Assembly (NCBI GenBank): GCA_027064525.1
Contig: JAMOPJ010000039.1
Coordinates: 1 to 35,510, forward strand
Direction: 5' to 3'
Source: Archaeoglobaceae archaeon
Lineage (GTDB): Archaea > Halobacteriota > Archaeoglobi > Archaeoglobales > Archaeoglobaceae
DNA length: 35,510 bases
This document shows positions 8,949 through 18,107 of the stretch, piece after piece; positions within the stretch are counted from its first letter, which is position 1; every line of letters begins with the position of its first letter. Under the pieces are notes generated by a model. That model was not told the DNA's origin. It worked only from the letters and a program-made list of their open reading frames with translations, and made no database searches. The translations under genes and the position numbers were made by a program.

Positions 8949-9152
8949 GGGGAATTGGTCGGGGCTCATGCAAATTAATGTTTTTATCTTCCCGTTGCTT
9001 GCAAGACCCTTTCCGTAACAGTAGATGACAAAGTTGGCAATTAGATTTATAGAGTTAAGAATTTTTATTTGATTTTGAAATGTTCTGTCGATTTGTATTT
9101 CATACTTGAATGCTAAACTTTTCCATCTACTGTTCAGTGCGGGGTAGCTCAC

Positions 9153-10331
9153 TCAGATCAGATATGCCAGCCAGACAGTCGTTGCAAGGATGATTCCAGC
9201 TGGGATCAAAAACCTATAAACCTTGCTCATATCCGCTGAATAATACTCAGAAGTAAGAATCAGACAGAGGTGCAGTGGGGACATCATCACACCCAAAAGC
9301 CCAGCACCGAATACGAGCATTAGATTTTTCGGAATGAAATCACTGCCAACGCCGGTGAAAGCCGTAAGCAATGGTAGTGCAATTGCAGAGTAGCTTATCT
9401 CTATTCCTACGGCAAAGCCAACGACGAAAGCTAATAGGAAAGATGCCATATGAGTCGGAATCTTAAGCTCCTTGAGGTGTTCGAAGAATATCTGAGCTGA
9501 ATGGGTGAACGCTATAAGATCCTTGTAAAACATCACAGCAAAGATCAGCAAAATTATCTTCGGATCAACTGTCCTCTTTAAGATCCTTATCATTTGCTTT
9601 GACTTTGGCCTCTTGTGTATGTAGAGAACGAGAACAGCAAGAAGCAACGTTATCGCGAGATCGATCTTCAGGATTATTGCAAGAATGACGACCAATATCA
9701 GCGGGTAGAGCGATAGAACAGCATCCCTAAACCTCAACTCGCTCAAGTTTGGGAGGGTTATATAATCCCGAAGGAACACGATTCCTGCGAGAATCATTCC
9801 TATCGTAACCGGGTAGCACGCTTCGATCACTTTGAAATAACTCACATCAACTATCATTGCACCTATTATGAAGCTCGGATAGAGTGGCCAGATCGGAACC
9901 CAGAGATGTCTGAACCAGTAGTTTACAAAGGTGGCCTCCTCAGCATCAACTTCATAACGTTTCACAAGATCGGTAAGCATCACGGCCGAAACTAAAGCTC
10001 CACCCGGCATCGGTAGAAAACCGACTATCGCTGGAAGAATCGCCAAGCTGAGCTTTCCTATGAAGCTCGATACGCTCTCGCTCAACCTTTTCAACAAACC
10101 CAGCTCCTGCATCGAAAAGCCTAAGGTAAAGGCCGAGATAACTATTACCAGCAGTCTTAGAGTCTGGAAGCTCGTAATAACAAAAAACAACCTTTTAAAC
10201 GTTTCCAGTGATATCGTAAGGATGCCCAAGATGAAAGAACCGACGAATATAGCAATACTCACGTTTATCTTCAACCTGATCAGAATTAGGATCAGAAAGA
10301 TTGAGATGAATAAGGCCAAAGACGGATCCAT
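9153..10331 (-). CDS. DUF401-family permease
   Basis: This 392-residue protein is almost entirely hydrophobic with about ten helices. The segment GFLPMPGGALVSAVMLTDLV (about 114-133) followed by VNYWFRHLWVPIWPLYPS is characteristic of DUF401, an ion-transporter-superfamily family whose substrate is unknown. The next minus-strand gene, hemL, starts about 200 bp downstream with its own possible promoter, so co-transcription is uncertain. It is divergent from moeA, with 76 bp between the start codons; a minus-strand TATA-like ATTAAAG is near 10350. Confidence 0.82.
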   Translation of the reverse strand: MDPSLALFISIFLILILIRLKINVSIAIFVGSFILGILTISLETFKRLFFVITSFQTLRLLVIVISAFTLGFSMQELGLLKRLSESVSSFIGKLSLAILPAIVGFLPMPGGALVSAVMLTDLVKRYEVDAEEATFVNYWFRHLWVPIWPLYPSFIIGAMIVDVSYFKVIEACYPVTIGMILAGIVFLRDYITLPNLSELRFRDAVLSLYPLILVVILAIILKIDLAITLLLAVLVLYIHKRPKSKQMIRILKRTVDPKIILLIFAVMFYKDLIAFTHSAQIFFEHLKELKIPTHMASFLLAFVVGFAVGIEISYSAIALPLLTAFTGVGSDFIPKNLMLVFGAGLLGVMMSPLHLCLILTSEYYSADMSKVYRFLIPAGIILATTVWLAYLI

Positions 10332-10377
10332 GTCGAGCGATCTGTTATCGTTCTACTTTAATCGTTTTTGGATTACA

Positions 10378-10388
10378 GTTTTTAAATC
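10378..10388 (+). promoter_or_regulatory. TATA box of moeA
   Basis: TTTTTAAAT at 10379-10387 is centred 24-25 nt before the ATG at 10408, and there is no Shine-Dalgarno sequence, which points to a leaderless transcript. It helps choose 10408 over upstream in-frame ATGs. Confidence 0.6.
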
Positions 10389-10407
10389 CGAACTCAGCCT
10401 TACGATC

Positions 10408-12372
10408 ATGAGAAAGATATTCAGAGAGCTCGTTTCAATTGAAGAGGCAAAGAGGAGGTTGTTCGAAAGACTTAAGATCGAGCAAGAGGTTGAGGAGGTT
10501 CCGTTGATCGAGGCTTATGGCAGAATCTTGGCTGAGGACTGCTATTCAAACATAGATGTTCCCCCCTTCGATAGGGCAACGATGGATGGTTATGCTGTCA
10601 AGGCTGAGGACACATTTGGTGCTGAAGAGGACAATCCCGTAGCTTTGAAGGTTATAGGAAAGGTTGAGGCAGGAGAAATTCCGAGTGTTGAAGTTGAGAA
10701 TGGATGTGCAGTCGAGATCTCTACCGGGGCTGTGATTCCGAAAGGAGCGAACGCTGTGGTTATGGTGGAGCATACGAGCAGGGATAGAGATGTCGTTTAT
10801 ATCTACAAGCCTGTCCCACCGGGAGCGAACGTCATGTCTGCAGGTTCTGACATAATGGCTGGAGAGCTTCTGGTTAGAAGGGGAATTAAGCTCACTGCAA
10901 GGGAGATTGGAGTCTTGGCCTCGGCGGGTTTTAAAAGCATTAGGGTTGTAAAGAAGCCAGTTGTTGCAATCATTTCTACTGGTAACGAGCTCGTGAATCC
11001 AGGTGAGAAGCTCGATTTCGGAAAGATCTACGATGTCAACACATACACGATAAGCTCTGGCGTGATTGAGAACGGCGGGATTCCTATCTTCTTGGGGATA
11101 GCTAAAGACAACGCGGAGGAGATCAAAAGCAAGATAGCTGAAGGATTAAAGATCGCTGACATCGTAATCCTATCGGGCGGAACGTCTGCCGGTGTTGGAG
11201 ACATGGTTTACAGGATATTGGAGGAGTTCGGAGAGGTGATAGTTCATGGAATCGCCGTAAAGCCTGGAAAGCCAACTGTAATAACCATAGCAAATGGGAA
11301 ACCCATTTTCGGGCTTCCGGGCTATCCAACGTCTGCTTTGATGATCTTTGAAATCTTCGTCGCTCCTCTGATAAGGAAGATGGCCGGACTGCCTGAGGAG
11401 CACAGGAAGATCATTAAGGCCAAGATACCATTTAGAGTTCACTCTGCGATGGGTAGAAGGGAGTTCCTGCCCGTGAATTTGGTTGAAACCAAGGAGGGAT
11501 TTGTCGCATACCCGTTCACCGAATACTCTGGGGCTATTTCGACTCTGGCAGAAGCTGACGGTTTCGTGGAGATTTCGGAGAACAAGGTCTTTTTAGATGA
11601 GGGTGAAGTTGTAGAGGTAAAGCTCTTCGGAGAGGTAAGGCCAGCGGATCTTATGATTATAGGTAGTCACTGTGTTGGGATCGACGTTCTGCTTGAGATA
11701 TTACAGAGAAGAAAGCCAATGCAGGCTAAGGTCATCAACGTCGGATCCACTGGAGGAATTCTCGCGATAAATAGGGGAGAGGCCGATGTAGCCGGAACAC
11801 ATCTGCTCGATGAGAAAACCGGAGAATACAATATCCCCTATCTACTAAAATACGGTTTGAACGGAAAGGCAGTCTTGGTTAAGGGATACGTGAGAGAGCA
11901 AGGGTTCATAGTTGCGAAGGGTAATCCTAAGGGAATTAAAGGATTCGAAGATCTGCTTAGAGAGGATGTGACCTTTATAAACAGAAATCCCGGCTCTGGA
12001 ACAAGAATCTTGCTTGACATGCATTTGAGGAGAATAGCAGAAGATAAGGGAATCGATTTCGAGGAGATAAAGCGTAGAATTAAGGGTTACGATGTTGAAG
12101 CCAAATCGCATACGGCCGTAGCTGTAGCGGTTTTAATGGGAAAAGCTGATGTTGGACTCGGTATAAGAACTGTTGCAGAGAGATACGGCTTAGATTTTAT
12201 TCCCGTCCGGCCTGAAGAGTTCGACTTCGTTATGAGAAAGGACAGACTCGAAAAGGAATCCGTCAAGCTATTCTTGGATGTTCTTAGGTCTGAAGAGTTT
12301 AGGAAGGAGCTAGAGAGGAGGTTGCCGGGAATCAGGATTACCAAGAGAACGGGAGAAATTATCGAAATTTAA
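10408..12372 (+). CDS. moeA: Molybdopterin molybdenumtransferase MoeA fused to a PBP-like domain
   Basis: The 654-residue protein has two parts. Residues 1-405 are MoeA, which inserts molybdate (or tungstate) into adenylylated molybdopterin: [13 protein letters not shown] near 52, [22 protein letters not shown] and [10 protein letters not shown] are present. Residues about 410-654 are a periplasmic-binding-protein-like domain (PF12727 type): [33 protein letters not shown] and an [18 protein letters not shown] segment. The fusion is known in archaea and may bind oxyanion, which is inference. The open frame extends upstream to 10060 across the divergent permease gene, but homology and the TATA box place the start at 10408. 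Its stop interlocks with that of thiC. Confidence 0.93.
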   Translation: MRKIFRELVSIEEAKRRLFERLKIEQEVEEVPLIEAYGRILAEDCYSNIDVPPFDRATMDGYAVKAEDTFGAEEDNPVALKVIGKVEAGEIPSVEVENGCAVEISTGAVIPKGANAVVMVEHTSRDRDVVYIYKPVPPGANVMSAGSDIMAGELLVRRGIKLTAREIGVLASAGFKSIRVVKKPVVAIISTGNELVNPGEKLDFGKIYDVNTYTISSGVIENGGIPIFLGIAKDNAEEIKSKIAEGLKIADIVILSGGTSAGVGDMVYRILEEFGEVIVHGIAVKPGKPTVITIANGKPIFGLPGYPTSALMIFEIFVAPLIRKMAGLPEEHRKIIKAKIPFRVHSAMGRREFLPVNLVETKEGFVAYPFTEYSGAISTLAEADGFVEISENKVFLDEGEVVEVKLFGEVRPADLMIIGSHCVGIDVLLEILQRRKPMQAKVINVGSTGGILAINRGEADVAGTHLLDEKTGEYNIPYLLKYGLNGKAVLVKGYVREQGFIVAKGNPKGIKGFEDLLREDVTFINRNPGSGTRILLDMHLRRIAEDKGIDFEEIKRRIKGYDVEAKSHTAVAVAVLMGKADVGLGIRTVAERYGLDFIPVRPEEFDFVMRKDRLEKESVKLFLDVLRSEEFRKELERRLPGIRITKRTGEIIEI

Positions 12373-13655
12373 TCTTTCTCCTCAAAAGCCCTCTGAACCA
12401 ACTTTATAGCACAGAGATCTCCGCACATACTACAAGCTTCGCTCTTCGACTTCCTTCTCTCCCAGATGCTCCTCGCCTTCTCCGGATCTATCGCGAGCTT
12501 GAACTGAGTCTCCCAATCCAATTTCTTTCTCGCCAAAGACATCATGTAGTCTATCTGCCTTGCCCTTTCTCTCTGTCCCTCTTTGATCAGATCGACAGCA
12601 TGAGCGGCGATCTTAGCGGCTATAACGCCCTCTTTGACATCCTCAATCGTTGGCAATGCGAGATGCTCTGAAGGGGTAACATAGCATATGAAATCCGCCC
12701 CAGCCATTCCCGCAACTGCGGCGCCTATTGCAGCTGCTATATGATCGTAGCCGGCGGCGATGTCGGTAACGAGGGGGCCAAGTAGGTAAAGGGGAGCGTT
12801 CTTCGTTACGAATTTCATAGCTTTAACGGAAGTTTCGATCTCATCCAAAGGGACGTGTCCCGGCCCTTCAACTATCGCCTGCACGCCAGCCTCTCTGCAT
12901 TTCTCAACCAACTCTCCTAGCACTATAAATTCTGTAAATTTCGCCCTATCGCTTGCATCGTGCAAGCAGCCTGGCCTAAAAGCATCTCCCAAGCTTATCG
13001 TGACATCGTATTCCTTCAAAATTTCAAGCAGATAATCGAAGTTAGCATAGTAGGGATTCTCCTTCTCGTTGTGAAGCATCCAGCCGATTATTATAGCTCC
13101 ACCCCTGCTTACAACTCCGAGCAACCGCTTACTCCTCTTCAACCTTTCGACCGTTATCCAATTCACTCCCGCATGTATCGTCATGAAATCGACTCCATCC
13201 TTTGCGTGTTTTTCGACGGATTTGAAGAAATGATCCTCATCCATATCAACAACTACCTTCGCCATCCTCGCCGACTGATATATCGGGACGGTTCCAAACG
13301 GAACATCAACTGCATCCATTATCTTTCGACGGATATAGTCCAAATCACCCGCTGTGGATAGATCCATGATAGCGTCTGCTCCATATCTTTGGGCGATTTT
13401 AGCCTTCTCGACCTCTTCATCGACGTTAACGTAATCGATGGATGTTCCAACGTTAGCATTCACCTTTGTCCTCATTAATCTTCCAATCGCTCTCGGCTTA
13501 AATCCATCCTCTTTTCTAATGTTCTTGGGGATGACAACCTCGCCCTTAGCGATGAGCTTGATGAGTAAATCCAGCTCGATCCCCTCGTATTCAGCAACAT
13601 CCTTAAGCCATTCGGGAGCTTCGCCCTTTTTTGCCATCTCCATCAGAGTTTCCAT
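12369..13655 (-). CDS. thiC: Phosphomethylpyrimidine synthase ThiC
   Basis: The 428-residue radical-SAM-type enzyme converts aminoimidazole ribotide to HMP-phosphate, the thiamin pyrimidine. Visible are [81 protein letters not shown], and the C-terminal cluster motif [11 protein letters not shown] with three cysteines. The spacing C-x2-C-x3-C is the shorter form seen in many non-proteobacterial ThiCs. Start ATG at 13655; a minus-strand TATA-like CTATTTAT lies near 13680-13689, and no riboswitch-like leader separates it from the start. It converges with moeA, sharing the sequence TTAA for both stops. Confidence 0.96.
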   Translation of the reverse strand: METLMEMAKKGEAPEWLKDVAEYEGIELDLLIKLIAKGEVVIPKNIRKEDGFKPRAIGRLMRTKVNANVGTSIDYVNVDEEVEKAKIAQRYGADAIMDLSTAGDLDYIRRKIMDAVDVPFGTVPIYQSARMAKVVVDMDEDHFFKSVEKHAKDGVDFMTIHAGVNWITVERLKRSKRLLGVVSRGGAIIIGWMLHNEKENPYYANFDYLLEILKEYDVTISLGDAFRPGCLHDASDRAKFTEFIVLGELVEKCREAGVQAIVEGPGHVPLDEIETSVKAMKFVTKNAPLYLLGPLVTDIAAGYDHIAAAIGAAVAGMAGADFICYVTPSEHLALPTIEDVKEGVIAAKIAAHAVDLIKEGQRERARQIDYMMSLARKKLDWETQFKLAIDPEKARSIWERRKSKSEACSMCGDLCAIKLVQRAFEEKD

Positions 13656-13745
13656 CGAAGGAAATTCGTTAAAACCAGATAAATAGTTTACCGATTTACC
13701 CTATTTTTCATGATAAATTGTGATTTGTATCACTTTGCAAAAACA

Positions 13746-13756
13746 TCAAATACCTA
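13746..13756 (+). promoter_or_regulatory. TATA-like box of tRNA-Leu
   Basis: TCAAATACCT is centred about 26 nt upstream of the first tRNA base at 13777, the normal archaeal spacing to the transcription start. Support is positional only. Confidence 0.4.
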
Positions 13757-13776
13757 AAGGTTGAACAACACGTTGA

Positions 13777-13861
13777 GCGGGGGTTGCCGAGCCAGGACAA
13801 AGGCGCGGGATTCAGGGTCCCGTCCCGTAGGGGTTCGTGGGTTCAAATCCCACCCCCCGCA
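13777..13861 (+). tRNA. tRNA-Leu (anticodon CAG)
   Basis: A complete 85-nt class II tRNA can be folded by eye. The acceptor is GCGGGGG paired with CCCCCGC and discriminator A; the D stem is GCC/GGC; the anticodon stem is CGGGA/TCCCG around loop TTCAGGG, giving anticodon CAG; a long variable arm with CCC/GGG follows; the T arm is GTGGG-TTCAAAT-CCCAC. The long variable arm and the CAG anticodon identify leucine. There is no intron, and the 3' CCA is not encoded. A T-run at 13902-13908 is the probable terminator. No duplicate of its 3' end was noticed, so there is no sign of an integrated element here. Confidence 0.97.
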
Positions 13862-13901
13862 CTTGGATGATAAATTAATCCTCAAACGAGTTCTAAGCAC
13901 G

Positions 13902-13908
13902 TTTTTTT
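13902..13908 (+). terminator. T-run downstream of tRNA-Leu
   Basis: Seven consecutive T residues about 40 bp after the tRNA 3' end, before the next promoter, are a plausible U-tract terminator. Confidence 0.35.
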
Positions 13909-13944
13909 CGAAACCGTTAATACGTAAGTTGCCTTTCCCTACAC

Positions 13945-14331
13945 ATGGAGATTCTGATAAGGATAAATACCAAGGACGACATAATCGAAAGAAAGGCCAA
14001 GCTGTGGGAAGATATTGCCCCAAGAACGGTCAAAGCCATAATAGAAGCTCTGCCGATTAGGGGAGTCGTGAACAGATGGGGTGACGAGATATACTTCGAA
14101 ACGGACGTAGAAATTGACGTCGAAGAGAATTCTAAAGAGATCGTAGAGTTGGGAGATCTGGCGTATTGGATTCCCGGAAGGGCGATATGCGTATTCTTCG
14201 GCAAAACGCCTATAAGCGACGAGTTCATAAGGCCGGCGAGTGCTGTCAATGTTATAGGCAAGGTTTTGGGAGATCTTGAAGAGTTCAAGAAGTCCAAAGA
14301 TGGAGACGAGATCGAGATCCTGAAATTTTAA
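13945..14331 (+). CDS. Cyclophilin-like fold protein (DUF369/TM1367 type)
   Basis: The 128-residue protein resembles the small cyclophilin-like family of archaea and Thermotoga: WEDIAPRTVKAIIEALPIRG (21-40), WGDEIYFETD (45-54), GDLAYWIPGRAICVFFG (70-86) and PASAVNVIGKV. Members have a cyclophilin beta barrel but lack the canonical active-site set, and their ligand is unknown. A TATA-like GTTAATACG lies near 13915-13922, about 27 nt upstream of the ATG, giving a leaderless transcript. The gene converges on cofH, with the two stop codons interlocked in TTAA (14328-14331). Confidence 0.8.
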   Translation: MEILIRINTKDDIIERKAKLWEDIAPRTVKAIIEALPIRGVVNRWGDEIYFETDVEIDVEENSKEIVELGDLAYWIPGRAICVFFGKTPISDEFIRPASAVNVIGKVLGDLEEFKKSKDGDEIEILKF

Positions 14332-15332
14332 TCCAAGATTTTGTATAACGTGTCCCTCTGCTTGGGAATCCTTCCCGCTGACTCTATGATTCTGGTCATC
14401 TCTTCCTTCGGTAGAAACTCCCCGCTCGTAGCTCCGGCGGCCTTCGAAATGTTTTCCTCCATGAGAGTTCCGCCCAAATCGTTCGCACCAACGTGCAAAG
14501 CTACCTGAGCCAGCTTTACGCCCAGTTTGACCCAAGAGGCTTGGATGTTCTTTATCTCAGGATACAGAACGATCCTCGAAATAGCAATTACAAGCAGATC
14601 CTCAAAGCCCGAGCTCCCCTTAACAATTTTACCGAGTTCGTTGTTCTTCGTCATGAAAGGAAGTGGAATGAATTCCGTAAAACCTCCCGTCTTCCTCTGG
14701 ATCTCTTTTATGATCAGTAGATGCTTTATCCTATGCTCCCAGCTCTCTACATGCCCGAACATCATCGTTGCTGTGGTAGGGATTCCGAGTTTATGGGCTG
14801 TAGTTACTATCTCTATCCACTGAGATGTAGTTATTTTGTCCGGACAGATCTGCCTTCTTATGCTATCGTCCAAGATCTCGGCGGCTGTTCCGGGCATGGA
14901 ATTCAAACCAGCTTTCTTGAGTTCCTTCAGAACATCCTTAATGCTCAACCCACTGTTTTTGGCCATGTGATATACTTCCATGGGTGAGAAAGCGTGAATG
15001 TGGATGTCCTCACTCACCTCCCTTACAGCATCAATTATCGAAACGTAAAAATCTATGTCCGCTTTCGGCAACAGTCCACCCTGAATGCAGACCTCGGTGC
15101 AACCGTAGTCCAAAGCTTCTCTAACCTTCTCCTTTATCTGATCGAGGGTGAGCAGAAACCTCCTCCGATTGCTGAAGGCACAGAACTTGCATCTGTTCAC
15201 GCAGATATCGGTGAAGTTGATGTTTCGATTCACTACGAATGTCACCACATCTCCTACAGCCTTTTTCCTAATCTCGTCTGCCCTTTTGAAAGTTTCGAAC
15301 GGATCTTCGAGCAAACTTAGATATTCGAGCAT
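14328..15332 (-). CDS. cofH: FO synthase subunit 2, CofH (radical SAM)
   Basis: CofH uses a 5'-deoxyadenosyl radical on tyrosine to supply the hydroxybenzyl part of FO, the deazaflavin core of coenzyme F420. The 334-residue protein has the radical SAM cluster motif CVNRCKFCAF (C44, C48, C51), then CTEVCIQGGLLP, HAFSPMEVYHMA, a PGTAAEILDD segment and FIPLPFM, all family-specific. It starts 16 bp inside the end of cofG, so translation is probably coupled. F420 is a central hydride carrier in Archaeoglobales sulfate reduction and reverse methanogenesis. Confidence 0.95.
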   Translation of the reverse strand: MLEYLSLLEDPFETFKRADEIRKKAVGDVVTFVVNRNINFTDICVNRCKFCAFSNRRRFLLTLDQIKEKVREALDYGCTEVCIQGGLLPKADIDFYVSIIDAVREVSEDIHIHAFSPMEVYHMAKNSGLSIKDVLKELKKAGLNSMPGTAAEILDDSIRRQICPDKITTSQWIEIVTTAHKLGIPTTATMMFGHVESWEHRIKHLLIIKEIQRKTGGFTEFIPLPFMTKNNELGKIVKGSSGFEDLLVIAISRIVLYPEIKNIQASWVKLGVKLAQVALHVGANDLGGTLMEENISKAAGATSGEFLPKEEMTRIIESAGRIPKQRDTLYKILD

Positions 15333-16294
15333 CTGAACCCCTCTACATCTGCAAGCCTATTAATCAGGTTCGAAATCTCGTCGCTGAACCATCCCAGCTT
15401 AACGAACTTTGGATATATCGGCAACCTTTCCTTCAGAATGAATTCTCCTCTCAAACTCGCTTTGAGATCTCTTACTGAAGGCCATGGATGCTCCGGATTT
15501 ATGTAGTCCGGCGTGACTTCTGAGATCCCTCCCAGGTCCCTTGCCCCAGCTTTGATGAAGGGATAAACGTCGCTGACCAAGTTCGGTGGGATCTGAATCG
15601 TCACATCCTTTGGAAGAATCATCCTCGCATCCTTAACGACTCTCAGCAGTTCTTCCTCGCTTGGGGGATTCCAGTTCTCCATCGGTGTCCCCTTTTTCGG
15701 ACTGAAACCCTGAACTATTACTTCTTGAATGTGCCCGTAGTTCTCGTGAATGTCTGCGATGACTTCAAGGGAGTAGAGTCGGTCGTAGTGGGTTTCTCCA
15801 ATTCCAACGAGTATGCCGGTTGTGAAAGGAATTCGGAGTTTTCCCGCATCCTTTATCGTCCTTATTCTGACCTCGGGCTTTTTACCCGGACTCGAAGCGT
15901 GGCATTCCAACTCGACTGCCTGCTCAAGCATCAGTCCCATACTCGCGTTCCAACTCTTTAGCATTTTCAGCTCGTCGTAGCTCAAAACGCCAGCGTTCGT
16001 GTGCGGAAGGAATCCCATTCTAACGGCAAGCTCGTTCATGTCCCGAACGAACTCCAAGAAGTTCGAGTAACCCATCTTCCTCAGTTTCGCCCTCACGTCC
16101 TCGTAAACATCCGGTCTTTCTCCGAAGGTAAAGAGTGCTTCGCTCGCCCCTTTGGCTTTACTTAGCAGAGCTTTGACCTCTTCAGGCTTCATCAATCTGT
16201 GTTCATCGCTCCTAAAACCGCAGTAAGCGCATCTGTTTCTACAAGCGTTCGTGAGGGGGATGAAAACATTTCTTGAGAACGTGACCACGTTCAC
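15317..16294 (-). CDS. cofG: FO synthase subunit 1, CofG (radical SAM)
   Basis: CofG is the second radical SAM half of FO synthase; it acts after CofH to close the deazaflavin ring. The 325-residue protein begins VTFSRNVFIPLTNACRNRC and has the cluster cysteines C18, C22 and C25 (CRNRCAYCGF), then ALFTFGERPD, a PHTNAGVLSYDE segment, TGILVGIGET and VQGFSPKKGTPM. The start is GTG at 16294; a minus-strand TATA-like CTTTAACTT lies near 16318-16325 at leaderless spacing. In many bacteria CofG and CofH are fused as FbiC; here they are separate overlapping genes. Confidence 0.95.
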   Translation of the reverse strand: MNVVTFSRNVFIPLTNACRNRCAYCGFRSDEHRLMKPEEVKALLSKAKGASEALFTFGERPDVYEDVRAKLRKMGYSNFLEFVRDMNELAVRMGFLPHTNAGVLSYDELKMLKSWNASMGLMLEQAVELECHASSPGKKPEVRIRTIKDAGKLRIPFTTGILVGIGETHYDRLYSLEVIADIHENYGHIQEVIVQGFSPKKGTPMENWNPPSEEELLRVVKDARMILPKDVTIQIPPNLVSDVYPFIKAGARDLGGISEVTPDYINPEHPWPSVRDLKASLRGEFILKERLPIYPKFVKLGWFSDEISNLINRLADVEGFRCSNI

Positions 16295-16334
16295 AGCCTG
16301 AACTCTTACTTCTCAAGTTAAAGCTTTTTGAAAA

Positions 16335-16345
16335 TTTTATTTATA
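16335..16345 (+). promoter_or_regulatory. TATA box of the NADH oxidase/CoADR gene
   Basis: TTTTATTTATA is centred 26 nt before the ATG at 16366, with no ribosome-binding site between, so a leaderless transcript is expected. Confidence 0.6.
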
Positions 16346-16365
16346 CCGAACGCGAACGCAAGCCC

Positions 16366-18036
16366 ATGAAGATTGTTGTCATAGGTGGCGGTGCTTGTGG
16401 GCTTAAAGCTGCATGCAGGGCGAGGAGGAGGAATGCCGAAGCTGAGATCACCGTTATAGATGCTGGCAAGTATCCATCTTTGGGCAGGTGTGGTTTGCCC
16501 TATTATGTTGGTGGAATAGTCAACGAGCTCGACGACCTCAGAAAAACTTTAGCTGGAGTTGTAAGGGATGTTCAATACTTCAAGAAGATAAAGGACATCG
16601 AGATCTTAACAGAAACGAGAGCGACGGAGATAGATAGGGAAAGGAAGGTCGTCAAGATCGTGAAAGACGGCAAAGAAGATGAGATCCCATACGACTACCT
16701 TGTTCTATCAACGGGAGCGAAGCCAATAATGCTCAATTTGCCGAATGCAGATGCTGAAGGAGTTGTGACGCTGTTCGATCCGGAAGATGCTGAAAAGATT
16801 CTCGACATGTGGGATGAGGGGATTTTGGAGAAAGCCGTCATAATAGGCGGTGGACTGATTGGAATGGAGACTGCCGAGGCTCTATCGAACTTAGATGTAG
16901 AAGTTACAATTGTTGAATTGCTCGATCACGTTCTGCCAGCTTTACTTGACAGAGAGATGGCTATGCTCGTTCAGAGCCATTTGGCTGAGAAGGGAGTAAA
17001 GGTTCTTACGGGAAGCAGAGTGACGGAGATAATTGCGAAGGATGGAAGAGTGGCTGGAGTTAAAGTTGATGGAACAAAAGAGATTGAAGCTAACTTGGTT
17101 CTGATGGCAGTCGGAGTCAGACCAAACGTTGAGCTTGCGAAGGCCTGTGGACTTGAATTGGGAGAGACCGGGGCTATAAAGGTTAACGAATATCTGCAGA
17201 CTTCCGATGAGAACATATACGCTGGTGGAGACTGCGTTGAGAACATTCACCTGATTACCGGCAAGCCCGTTTTCATCCCACTTGGCTCAACAGCAAACAA
17301 GCACGGCAGAGTAATAGGAGACAACGTAACTGGTGGGAAATCGACTTTCCCCGGAGTGATAGGAACGACTATATTCAAGCTGTTCGATCTGAACGTTGCA
17401 AGAACGGGCCTAACGGAGAAGCAAGCTAAGGAATTGGGTTACGATGTCATCACAGCCCTCTGTCCCGGGCCGGATAGAGCTCACTTCATGCCCGGGCAGA
17501 GACCGATAAGGATAAAGCTCGTAGCAGATGCAAAAACGGGCAAGCTCTTAGGAGCGCAGATGGTCGGTTTAGGTGTCGTTGATAAGAGGATCGATGTCGT
17601 TGCAACAGCGATTCAGATGGGTGCCACGATAGACGATTTGGCAAACTTCGATTTGGCATACGCCCCGCCCTACTCCACTGCCATTGATACCCTAATCCAC
17701 GCAGCGAATGTCGCGAGAAACAAGAGGGATGGATTGTATAAGACGATTTCGAGCTTCGAAGTCAAGGAGAAAATTGAGAAAGGAGAAGACATCGTTCTGC
17801 TCGACATAAGGAGCGATGAGGAGTTCAGGAAGTTCAAGAAGATCGAAGATCCGAGGTTGCTTAGGATACCACTTGAGGAGCTTAGGGAGAACGTCGACAA
17901 GATTCCGAAGGACAAGGAGATTATAATAATCTGCCAGATCGGGAGTAGAGCCTACGACGCACAGAGGATTTTGGAGGGCTACGGGTTCAAAGATGTTAAG
18001 GTTATGGAGGGTGGTATGGCCTTCTGGTTCTGGTAA
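16366..18036 (+). CDS. CoA-disulfide reductase/NADH oxidase-like flavoprotein with C-terminal rhodanese domain
   Basis: The 556-residue cytosolic flavoprotein has an FAD motif VVIGGGACGLKAA (4-16), the single redox cysteine C42 in GRCGLPYYVGG typical of CoA-disulfide reductases and NADH oxidases, an NAD(P)H motif AVIIGGGLIGMETAEAL, and the FAD segment IYAGGDCVE. A rhodanese domain occupies about 455-556, with active-site loop CQIGSR (cysteine about residue 523). Flavoprotein-rhodanese fusions of this type reduce CoA disulfides or persulfides in sulfur-metabolising microbes, so sulfur or polysulfide reduction is a reasonable inference. Two T-runs follow the stop. Confidence 0.9.
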   Translation: MKIVVIGGGACGLKAACRARRRNAEAEITVIDAGKYPSLGRCGLPYYVGGIVNELDDLRKTLAGVVRDVQYFKKIKDIEILTETRATEIDRERKVVKIVKDGKEDEIPYDYLVLSTGAKPIMLNLPNADAEGVVTLFDPEDAEKILDMWDEGILEKAVIIGGGLIGMETAEALSNLDVEVTIVELLDHVLPALLDREMAMLVQSHLAEKGVKVLTGSRVTEIIAKDGRVAGVKVDGTKEIEANLVLMAVGVRPNVELAKACGLELGETGAIKVNEYLQTSDENIYAGGDCVENIHLITGKPVFIPLGSTANKHGRVIGDNVTGGKSTFPGVIGTTIFKLFDLNVARTGLTEKQAKELGYDVITALCPGPDRAHFMPGQRPIRIKLVADAKTGKLLGAQMVGLGVVDKRIDVVATAIQMGATIDDLANFDLAYAPPYSTAIDTLIHAANVARNKRDGLYKTISSFEVKEKIEKGEDIVLLDIRSDEEFRKFKKIEDPRLLRIPLEELRENVDKIPKDKEIIIICQIGSRAYDAQRILEGYGFKDVKVMEGGMAFWFW

Positions 18037-18041
18037 TTCCA

Positions 18042-18056
18042 TTTTTCTTTCTTTTT
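18042..18056 (+). terminator. Double T-run after the flavoprotein gene
   Basis: TTTTTCTTTCTTTTT follows the stop by a few bases and precedes the mdh promoter, fitting a U-tract terminator. Confidence 0.4.
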
Positions 18057-18072
18057 GAATCTGTGTTGTGCG

Positions 18073-18085
18073 GTATTTATTTATG
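18073..18085 (+). promoter_or_regulatory. TATA box of mdh
   Basis: GTATTTATTTATG is centred about 29 nt upstream of the ATG at 18108. It favours 18108 over the upstream in-frame ATG at 18063, which lies before the box. Confidence 0.55.
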
Positions 18086-18107
18086 CAAATCTCCCATAGC
18101 TCGAACA

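Noticed and set aside
8949-9152. N-terminal extension of hemL
   Set aside because: The open frame continues 68 codons upstream of ATG 8948, but the residues are unlike any GSA aminotransferase N-terminus and span the likely promoter; they are read as intergenic.
10060-10407. N-terminal extension of moeA
   Set aside because: The upstream 116 codons overlap the divergent DUF401 gene and lie before the TATA box; MoeA homology begins at ATG 10408.
13656-13760. TPP riboswitch upstream of thiC
   Set aside because: The TATA box to ATG spacing leaves essentially no leader, and no conserved thi-box sequences are visible.
13777-13861. tRNA-Leu as an integration (att) site
   Set aside because: No repeat of the tRNA 3' half was noticed elsewhere in the window, and both flanks are core metabolic genes.
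13939-14535. Minus-strand 198-codon open frame across the cyclophilin-like gene and cofH end
   Set aside because: It overlaps two genes with recognisable products and has no family motifs; coincidental open frame.
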